Source: Lautropia sp. (lineage in GTDB: Bacteria > Pseudomonadota > Gammaproteobacteria > Burkholderiales > Burkholderiaceae_E). Taken from it: a stretch of 64,000 bases of DNA. How positions within the stretch are numbered: the stretch's first letter is position 1; every line of letters starts with the position of its first letter. Under the pieces are notes generated by a model. That model did no database searches, had not been told where the DNA came from, and saw only the letters and a program-made list of their open reading frames with translations. The DNA lies in NCBI GenBank assembly GCA_030527825.1, contig JAUNAC010000002.1:470444-534443 (forward strand). The letters are read 5' to 3'. Made by a program: the position numbers and the translations under genes. Below, in pieces: positions 58,069 to 64,000 of the stretch.

Positions 58069-59295
58069 GTGCGTCTCTCGCTTGAAAGGAATAAGCTCAA
58101 GATCGTCCTGCTGGAGGGTATCCATCCATCCGCCGTCGAAGTGTTCAATGCGGATGGCTATACGCAGGTCGAGGTATACCCCAAGGCGCTTGAAGGGCAA
58201 GCCTTACTGGATGCGGTTGGGGATGCTCATTTTATCGGTTTGCGTTCCCGTACTCAGTTGACGGCTGACGTGTTGGCCCGGGTACCCAAACTCGTCGCCA
58301 TTGGAGCATTCTGTATTGGAACCAACCAGATTGCACTGGAAATGGCTGCCCGCCGCGGGATTCCAGTCTTCAATGCGCCCTTTTCCAATACACGTAGCGT
58401 GGCCGAGCTGGTGATGGCGGAGATCATCATGCTGATGCGGGGTATTCCGGAAAAGAATGCCCGGCTGCATCGGGGTGGATGGATGAAAAGTGCCGCGAAT
58501 TCATATGAGGTCAGAGGAAAGACACTGGGGATTATTGGCTATGGCCATATCGGTACCCAGATAGGCGTCCTGGCTGAGCAATTGGGTATGCGGGTAGTGT
58601 TTTATGATGTGGAAACCCAGCTGCCGTTGGGGAATGCCCGCCAGCTGAGTTCTTTGGATGAGTTGTTGGCTGCATCCGATGTCGTGAGCCTGCATGTGCC
58701 AGAGACAGCCGATACCAAGAATATGATGGGGGCGGCGCAGATCGGAAAAATGAAAAGAGGGTCTTACCTGATTAACGCCTCGCGAGGAACCGTTGTTGAT
58801 ATTGATGCTCTGGCTTCTGCTTTGTCATCAGAACATCTGTTGGGGGCAGCCATCGACGTATTCCCGGTTGAGCCTAAAGGTAATGAAGGCGTTTTTGAAT
58901 CGCCGCTCATACCTTTCGAGAATGTACTGTTGACCCCGCATATCGGCGGTTCGACAGCGGAAGCGCAAGAAAGCATAGGGCGGGAGGTTTCCTCCAAGCT
59001 TATTCGCTACAGTAACAACGGCTCCACGCTGTCGGCGGTCAACTTTCCTGAAGTTTCGTTGCCTGCGCATCCCGGGCTATGCCGGCTGCTACATATTCAC
59101 CGCAATGTGCCAGGCATGTTGACACGGATCAACGAGTGTCTGTCGCGTGCAGGGATTAACATTGCGTCCCAGTATCTTCAGACAAATCAGTATGTTGGAT
59201 ACGTCGTGCTGGATGTGGAGGCTGAAGGCAGTGCGGAGGCCCTCAGTGAGCTCTCGAGGCTGGAAGGCACCATTCGCGCCCGGGTGTTATATTGA
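58069..59295 (+). CDS. serA: D-3-phosphoglycerate dehydrogenase
   Basis: A 408-residue enzyme for the first step of serine synthesis, close to the E. coli SerA length (410). The Rossmann motif is GIIGYGHIGTQIGVLAEQLG near residue 155. The catalytic Arg is in NASRGTVVD, Glu in FPVEP and His in TPHIGGSTAE. A C-terminal ACT domain (HRNVPGMLTRINECLSRAGI near residue 345) should bind serine for feedback. GTG 58069 follows GAGGAA and gives the family N-terminus LSLERNKLKIVLLEG. The long open frame upstream antisense to the neighbour is not part of the gene. Confidence 0.94.
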   Translation: MRLSLERNKLKIVLLEGIHPSAVEVFNADGYTQVEVYPKALEGQALLDAVGDAHFIGLRSRTQLTADVLARVPKLVAIGAFCIGTNQIALEMAARRGIPVFNAPFSNTRSVAELVMAEIIMLMRGIPEKNARLHRGGWMKSAANSYEVRGKTLGIIGYGHIGTQIGVLAEQLGMRVVFYDVETQLPLGNARQLSSLDELLAASDVVSLHVPETADTKNMMGAAQIGKMKRGSYLINASRGTVVDIDALASALSSEHLLGAAIDVFPVEPKGNEGVFESPLIPFENVLLTPHIGGSTAEAQESIGREVSSKLIRYSNNGSTLSAVNFPEVSLPAHPGLCRLLHIHRNVPGMLTRINECLSRAGINIASQYLQTNQYVGYVVLDVEAEGSAEALSELSRLEGTIRARVLY

Positions 59296-59377
59296 CCATA
59301 TAGCTGTTTATGAGTGGGAATGTTGCCTGAGGCTCGGTGCTAGGATAGGGCGTCGTTCCATTCATCGGATTGAAGAC

Positions 59378-59893
59378 ATGAAAAAAAAATCATTTTCTCG
59401 CCTGATTGCTTGCTTTGGGGCCATGCTGGTGGGTGCTATGGGTATGGCCCTGGATTCCGGCAAGGTTATTGCCAAGGAACGCACGATTGGCATCGTAGAT
59501 ACGACATTCAAGTTGCTGACCCGCGATGACGATATCATCGTTGAAGCCTATGATGATCCGCTGGTCAAAGGAGTCACCTGTTATGTCTCAAGGGCTCGCA
59601 CCGGGGGAATTAAAGGGTCGCTTGGCCTGGCTGAAGACAAGGCGGAGGCATCCATTTCATGTCACCAGGTTGGGCCCGTTCAGATTGAAAAACCCCTGAA
59701 AAAACAGCAGGATGTATTTACAGAGCGCTTGTCGATCCTGTTCAAGCGGCTGCGCGTTGTGCGTATGGTTGATACTGACCGTAACGTGCTCGTCTATATG
59801 ACCTATTCGGATAAGTTAATCGATGGGTCACCCAAGAATAGTGTTTCGGCTGTCCCGGTGAATTTATCCATGCCCATTCCGGTAGCGAAGTGA
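59378..59893 (+). CDS. creA: CreA-family periplasmic protein
   Basis: A 171-residue protein with a signal peptide (about residues 6-31, VIAKE end). The CreA/DUF domain starts TIGIVDTTFKLLTRDDDI and contains DPLVKGVTCYVSRARTGGIKGSLGLAED, typical of the family. Its function is not established; E. coli creA is in the creABCD locus, but creBCD is not here. It lies 82 bases after serA with an intrinsic terminator downstream. Confidence 0.9.
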   Translation: MKKKSFSRLIACFGAMLVGAMGMALDSGKVIAKERTIGIVDTTFKLLTRDDDIIVEAYDDPLVKGVTCYVSRARTGGIKGSLGLAEDKAEASISCHQVGPVQIEKPLKKQQDVFTERLSILFKRLRVVRMVDTDRNVLVYMTYSDKLIDGSPKNSVSAVPVNLSMPIPVAK

Positions 59894-59923
59894 TCGAATC
59901 TTTCTGACGATCCATCAGAATCC

Positions 59924-59952
59924 AGAAAGCCCGTGTCATGACGGGTTTTTTG
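59924..59952 (+). terminator. Intrinsic terminator after creA
   Basis: Stem CCCGT/ACGGG, extended by A-T pairs, with the loop GTCATG and a run of six T (59946-59951). Classical rho-independent form, 31 bases after the creA stop. Confidence 0.8.
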
Positions 59953-60399
59953 TCTGTTCTGTTGTCTCTGTGGATGCGGGAACGTACTTGGGTGACTGGT
60001 TGATTTTCGTCCAGGGTGCAGTGAAGGTAGCCGTAGTGTTCAATAACAGTTTTTAATAAAAACACTCTTTTCCTTTCAATCGATGTTGTTTCTGTTATCA
60101 TCGGAACTTCTCAGACATCGATCTCTGGCCCCTGACGTATCCGGGACGCATCCTCTGTGTCCAGTTCGTCGTTGAAAGACATACACATTGTCTTTACCGG
60201 TTGGCGTCGATGCAGGTACGCACTTCGTCAACACACCGTCAGGATACGAGATCCTGACCTCGTCACTGCCAGATTCCCTCAGGGAAATTTCTTGTTCCGT
60301 TGCGGTTCACCTGCCATGTTGTGGCCATGGGGTTCGGCACGGCGCGCGTCCGTCTGCAGCGTACACGGATAGCAAAACCGGTGACGGCCTTAATGAGCC
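59953..60399. promoter_or_regulatory. Long structured leader of the DEAD-box helicase gene
   Basis: No gene was seen here. An AT-rich stretch at about 60035-60105 holds TTTCAA (60074-60079) and TATCAT (60096-60101), spaced by 16 bases, a possible promoter with a start near 60107. That leaves a leader of about 290 bases. It holds a perfect 8-bp hairpin GTCAGGAT-acgag-ATCCTGAC (60238-60258) and a palindrome TTCCCTCAGGGAA near 60274-60286. Long structured leaders are typical of cold-shock RNA helicase genes; this function is inferred. Confidence 0.5.
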
Positions 60400-62754
60400 A
60401 TGAACAACACAATGACAGAACAGAACACCGATATGCCGAATGCAACGGACGAACACCCGAGCCGCGCCGGCGGACAGGCGCCCAGTTGGGGCCTGGATCA
60501 GGCCGATCCCGTCTATGAAATACTAGAGGAATCTGGCTCAGCCCCTGAGCTGTGCTCGGACAAGGCAGTGGAGGTTGATTTTCCAGAAGATGATGAAGAG
60601 GCAGCAGCACCGTTGCATGCAGATCCCTTCGTCGAAGCCGCTGATGCCAGTTTCTCCGAATTGGGGCTGATAAACCCGCTGGTTCAGGCATTGCAGAGAC
60701 TGGATATTCACCATCCATCCCCTGTGCAGGCCCAGGCCATTCCTGTCCTGTTGTCTGGTAGCGATCTGGTGGCATCGGCGCCGACCGGAACTGGAAAGAC
60801 GGCGGCATTTCTGCTGCCTGCGCTGCAGGGCATTGCGCTGAGCGAGAAGCAGGCCGACACCGACCATTCGGTGTCCGCTGCAGCTGATGACGATGTGAGG
60901 GGAGGGCGACGCGGCAAGGGCAGGCGCCCGACACGGCCTGCATTTGGGCCAAGTGTTCTCGTATTGACGCCGACTCGGGAGCTGGCGCAGCAGGTGACCC
61001 GAACCAGTCATGCGCTTTCGCGATTGCTCACACGAACCAGTACAGTATGCATTACTGGTGGCGCCTCGTATTTCCAGCAGGCCAAGGCACTGTCGATGCC
61101 ATATGAAGTGCTGGTGGCTACCCCCGGTCGACTGATTGACCAGCTGGACAGCGGGAAAATTGATCTCAGTCATGTACGGATGCTGGTACTTGACGAAGCG
61201 GATCGCATGCTGGACATGGGATTTTCCGATGATGTTTTCCGTATCGCCGACCTGTTGCCTGCATCCCGTCAGACGGTCTGTTTTACCGCCACCATTTCTC
61301 ATGATGTTCGGCATCTGGCTGATCGCCTGCTGAAGGATCCTCAGTGGCTGACGGTCGAGCGCAGCGAAGAGGCCCTGACGCCGATTGATGATCACGTGGT
61401 TTATGTTGATAACCCTGGGCACCGAGGTCAATTGCTGCGGGCATGTCTGAATGACAGCGGTCTTGGCCAGGCAATTGTTTTCACCGCCACCAAGCGTCAG
61501 GCGGAAGAACTGGCGGAAGATCTGCTTGGTGAAGGCTTTGCCGTAGATGCCCTGCATGGTGACATGAACCAGCGAGAGCGCACGCGTGCATTGAATCGCC
61601 TGCGTCAGGGGGAATGCCAGATCCTGATTGCAACGGATGTTGCCGCTCGGGGCATTGATGTTTCCAGTCTTACACACGTCATCAATCATGAATTGCCGCG
61701 TGTTGCGGAGGATTATGTCCACCGTATTGGCCGAACCGGCAGGGCAGGCGCCAGTGGTCAGGCCATTTCATTTGTAGGTCGGGAGGATGTGATTCCCCTG
61801 CGCAAGATTGAGCATTTCCTTGGGCGTCACATTCAGGTGAGCGAATTTCCCGGGCTGGAGGCGCAATTCAAGCCGGCTCCCGCCAGGAAAAAGGGCAAAA
61901 AGAAAGAAGGTCGGCGCGACGGGCAGGGATGGTCACGCGGTGCGGGTAGTCGTGACAGCCGGGATCGGAGCCATCGGGCTGGCGGCCGACCCAGGCCAGA
62001 TCAGGGGTATGCCCATGGCCATGGGGATCGCCGGCGTGGCGATGAGCATTCGGGCAGGCATGATCCGTCCCGTTTTGCCGCTGGTGCAGGCGAAAGCGCA
62101 GCGCGGCGTTCGTTCCACCATCGTGACGGAGCTCGTCATACAGGCCGTGATGACTGGAGTCCACGTATTCGACGTGATGAAGAGCGCAGTTTCAGGCGCG
62201 GTGGCGATGGATATGGCAGTGACAAGGGACGTCCCATGGGAGAGGGCACGCGACATGGCCACGAAGGCGCGCGTGCGCGCCCAACTCACCGGATGGATGA
62301 GCGCCGCCCATTTGATCGCGAGCGAAAAGCGGATCGTGGCTTTGATGAGCGGAATCGCGGTCATGAGCGTGGCAGCAGGCGTGCTGTCGGTGTAGCGGGT
62401 GACCGGGGGGAGCGGCGTGAGCGGGTTGCGGGCGACTGGAAACCGCGCCGTGATCGTTCCCAGGGCACCGATAGAAGTTCTGGCGATGCCCATTCCAGCC
62501 CCAGGGCGCGCAAGCCATGGTCGGAAGGTGCTCGCCCAGGCAGCTCGGGGCGGGGCGGTCCGCGCTTTGGCCAGCGCCATGACGGAGCCCCCTGGCAGGG
62601 ACGGGATGCCCGTCGTGGGACAGCACGCCCTGACAACAGGGATGGACGTTTGGGTGATCGGAATGGCCGTATGATGGGGGGCCGTCGGGGCGGCACACCA
62701 CTGGACCCGGACCGTGCCTTTCGTTCGTCGCCGGATGAGGGGCGCGGAGAGTAA
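60400..62754 (+). CDS. DEAD-box ATP-dependent RNA helicase with Arg/Gly-rich tail
   Basis: A 784-residue RNA helicase of the RhlE/DeaD group. An acidic N-terminus (about 80 residues) precedes the core: Q motif HPSPVQAQAIPVLL, motif I APTGTGKTAAF, Ia PTRELAQQ, Ib ATPGRLID, II DEAD, III TAT, V ATDVAARGID and VI HRIGRTGRAG near residue 450. A charged insert of about 35 residues lies between motifs I and Ia. The last 290 residues are a disordered Arg/Gly/Asp/His-rich tail (RGGD, GRGGPRFG, GRMMGGRRGG) likely to bind RNA. ATG 60400 or ATG 60412 may be the start. Confidence 0.93.
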   Translation: MNNTMTEQNTDMPNATDEHPSRAGGQAPSWGLDQADPVYEILEESGSAPELCSDKAVEVDFPEDDEEAAAPLHADPFVEAADASFSELGLINPLVQALQRLDIHHPSPVQAQAIPVLLSGSDLVASAPTGTGKTAAFLLPALQGIALSEKQADTDHSVSAAADDDVRGGRRGKGRRPTRPAFGPSVLVLTPTRELAQQVTRTSHALSRLLTRTSTVCITGGASYFQQAKALSMPYEVLVATPGRLIDQLDSGKIDLSHVRMLVLDEADRMLDMGFSDDVFRIADLLPASRQTVCFTATISHDVRHLADRLLKDPQWLTVERSEEALTPIDDHVVYVDNPGHRGQLLRACLNDSGLGQAIVFTATKRQAEELAEDLLGEGFAVDALHGDMNQRERTRALNRLRQGECQILIATDVAARGIDVSSLTHVINHELPRVAEDYVHRIGRTGRAGASGQAISFVGREDVIPLRKIEHFLGRHIQVSEFPGLEAQFKPAPARKKGKKKEGRRDGQGWSRGAGSRDSRDRSHRAGGRPRPDQGYAHGHGDRRRGDEHSGRHDPSRFAAGAGESAARRSFHHRDGARHTGRDDWSPRIRRDEERSFRRGGDGYGSDKGRPMGEGTRHGHEGARARPTHRMDERRPFDRERKADRGFDERNRGHERGSRRAVGVAGDRGERRERVAGDWKPRRDRSQGTDRSSGDAHSSPRARKPWSEGARPGSSGRGGPRFGQRHDGAPWQGRDARRGTARPDNRDGRLGDRNGRMMGGRRGGTPLDPDRAFRSSPDEGRGE

Positions 62755-62889
62755 TACATAAGCTGTTGCTTTGTGCTGCCGGGTATTCATACACTGTCGG
62801 CAGCATCTTCAGGCGTCGCTACCTGGCGATGCCTGAAGACGGACGATCGTTATAATTTCGCGCATGGATTCTGCCATGCGGGGCGTCCC

Positions 62890-63621
62890 ATGAGGGCATT
62901 GGCTAAAGGCATATCGCAGACAGTGGGTGGGCTCCCCACTGTGCTTGTTCCTGGCCTGTTGTGCACACCACAACTTTATGCTGCACAGTTATCCCTATTT
63001 TGGGCGGCAGGGCCGGTATTTCTGGCTGATACCACAAGACATCGAACACTGGGCGATCTGGCGCGTAACTTGCTGCACCAGGCACCGCCTGAATTCCGGC
63101 TGGTTGGCTTCTCCATGGGAGGCTATATTGCGTTCGAGGTCCTGCGTCTGGCGCCGTCGCGTGTCAAGGAGCTCATTTTGATAGACACCTCGGCGCGCAG
63201 CGATACACAGCAGATACGTGAACGTCGTCAGCAGATGATTCATCTTGCGCAGAATGGCCGGTTTGGGCGGATTCCGCTGATGTTTTCCAGGCTGGTCGCG
63301 CCGGGTCGTTCCCATGACACCCAGCTGGCCTCGGTCGTGGAAGCCATGCGCATGAGCATAGGCGCCGAAGCATTTGTTCGTCAGCAGCAGGCCATGCTTA
63401 ACCGCCCGGACGCCCGGCCGGGTCTGCGCAATATTGCTTGCCGGACACTGATCATGGTTGGCGAAGAAGACAGGGTAACGCCAGTTTCTGCTGCACACGA
63501 GATGTACGGAGACATTTCCCAGGCAAGGCTGGTCACTATCCAGAATGCAGGTCACCTCGCCCCCATGGAACAGCCTGAAGCAGTCAACACCGCCCTGCAG
63601 CACTGGCTTATGGCAGGATAG
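62890..63621 (+). CDS. Alpha/beta-fold hydrolase
   Basis: A 243-residue alpha/beta hydrolase of unknown substrate. LVPGLLCTPQLYAAQLSLF near the start, the nucleophile Ser in VGFSMGGYIAFE near residue 78, the acid Asp in VGEEDRVTPVSAA near residue 195 and His in NAGHLAPMEQPE near residue 220 form the triad. ATG 62890 (MRALAKG) is chosen over an open frame to 62773. It lies 136 bases after the helicase and ends 3 bases before recC, so the two may be co-transcribed. Confidence 0.85.
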   Translation: MRALAKGISQTVGGLPTVLVPGLLCTPQLYAAQLSLFWAAGPVFLADTTRHRTLGDLARNLLHQAPPEFRLVGFSMGGYIAFEVLRLAPSRVKELILIDTSARSDTQQIRERRQQMIHLAQNGRFGRIPLMFSRLVAPGRSHDTQLASVVEAMRMSIGAEAFVRQQQAMLNRPDARPGLRNIACRTLIMVGEEDRVTPVSAAHEMYGDISQARLVTIQNAGHLAPMEQPEAVNTALQHWLMAG

Positions 63622-63624
63622 TTC

Positions 63625-64000
63625 ATGAATCAACACGATATATCGCCTGGATTCATCATCATCCACGGCAACCATTCTGAAACGCTGCGTGATCTGCTTG
63701 GTGAATGGATGCGGGCTTATCCCCTGGCGCCATTGGAAAATGAAGTGATTCTGGTCCAAAGCAATGGTATTGCGCAGTGGCTGACGCTGTCGCTGGCATC
63801 GGATCCATCGGCTGGTGAGGGAGGCCAGGGTATCGCTGCCGCGCTGGATATGCAGTTGCCATCCCGTTTCATTTGGCAGGTCTATCGCCAGGTACTCGGG
63901 GAGGTACAGGTACCGTTGCGTTCCCCGTTTGGTAAAGACCTGTTGCTGTGGCGTTTGATGCGTTTGCTGCCAGACGTGATTGAACAACCTGTTTTCGCGC
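63625..64000 (+). CDS. recC: Exodeoxyribonuclease V subunit gamma (RecC), partial
   Basis: The first 125 residues of RecC, cut by the window end. VQSNGIAQWLTLSLA near residue 48, GGQGIAAALDMQLPSRFIWQ near residue 70 and SPFGKDLLLWRLMRLLPD near residue 100 match the RecC N-terminal region. RecC belongs to the RecBCD nuclease-helicase for double-strand break repair; recB and recD would follow outside the window. ATG 63625 is three bases after the hydrolase stop. Confidence 0.9.
   Translation, partial: MNQHDISPGFIIIHGNHSETLRDLLGEWMRAYPLAPLENEVILVQSNGIAQWLTLSLASDPSAGEGGQGIAAALDMQLPSRFIWQVYRQVLGEVQVPLRSPFGKDLLLWRLMRLLPDVIEQPVFA

Noticed and set aside
60538-61722. Long minus-strand open frame opposite the helicase core
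   Set aside because: The + strand shows all DEAD-box motifs in order; the minus frame has none.
61933-62790. Several overlapping open frames on both strands in the helicase tail region
   Set aside because: The repetitive Arg/Gly codons leave all frames open; only the + frame continuous with the helicase is supported.

Overview
The window is a dense, mostly high-GC bacterial chromosome segment. Its gene order (SAM-methyltransferase/maf/yceD/rpmF/plsX/fabHDG/acpP/fabF, then mucD/lepA/lepB/DUF4845/rnc/era/recO/pdxJ/nagZ, then uvrC/pgsA/tRNA-Cys) and its TetR-regulated paa cluster with a PaaN-type dehydrogenase point to a betaproteobacterium of the order Burkholderiales, most like Alcaligenaceae. 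This is inferred from gene order and protein motifs; the species cannot be named from the sequence alone.

Layout. 1-7645: a SAM-dependent methyltransferase (cut by the window edge) and Maf on the minus strand, divergent from the yceD-rpmF-plsX-fabH-fabD-fabG-acpP-fabF fatty-acid block. 7798-10052: a YgfX-like membrane protein and a MucD/DegP-type periplasmic protease. The rpoE-rseA-rseB genes that usually stand here are missing. 10371-18047: lepA, lepB, DUF4845, rnc, era, recO, pdxJ, nagZ, with acpS missing between pdxJ and nagZ. 18097-24284: uvrC, pgsA, a minus-strand tRNA-Cys with a visible promoter and terminator, dinB, a YdcH-like protein and ppk2. 24505-29001: a c-type cytochrome lipoprotein, an AT-rich intergenic region with a perfect FNR/Anr box, a multicopper oxidase and an L-lactate dehydrogenase. 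29259-37036: parE and parC separated by an opposite-strand TDT transporter, then htpG behind a sigma-32-like promoter.

37118-50752: a SpeE-like methyltransferase-fold protein converging on paaR, then the aerobic phenylacetate (phenylacetyl-CoA epoxidase) pathway. paaK and paaG are leftward. paaN, a fused enoyl-CoA hydratase/3-hydroxyacyl-CoA dehydrogenase, a 3-oxoadipyl-CoA thiolase, paaABCDE and paaY are rightward. Palindromes in the paaG/paaN divergent promoter and before the thiolase gene are candidate PaaR operators. 50768-55633: a TSUP-family exporter and an ABC importer of the TrpX-like family with two paralogous binding proteins around one permease and one ATPase. The second binding-protein gene is preceded by a perfect 12-bp inverted repeat whose right arm contains its Shine-Dalgarno. 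55718-64000: an HU-like protein with a basic tail, an unrecognised low-complexity protein, serA, creA, a DEAD-box RNA helicase with a long structured leader and an Arg/Gly-rich tail, an alpha/beta hydrolase, and the start of recC.

The main functional units are membrane lipid synthesis coupled to the translation/RNA-processing block, and phenylacetate catabolism to acetyl-CoA and succinyl-CoA. No CRISPR array, insertion sequence, prophage or rRNA was seen. The best candidates for something undescribed are the SD-sequestering inverted repeat before the second ABC binding protein, the structured helicase leader, and the small ORF with a strong ribosome-binding site between paaN and the fused beta-oxidation gene.
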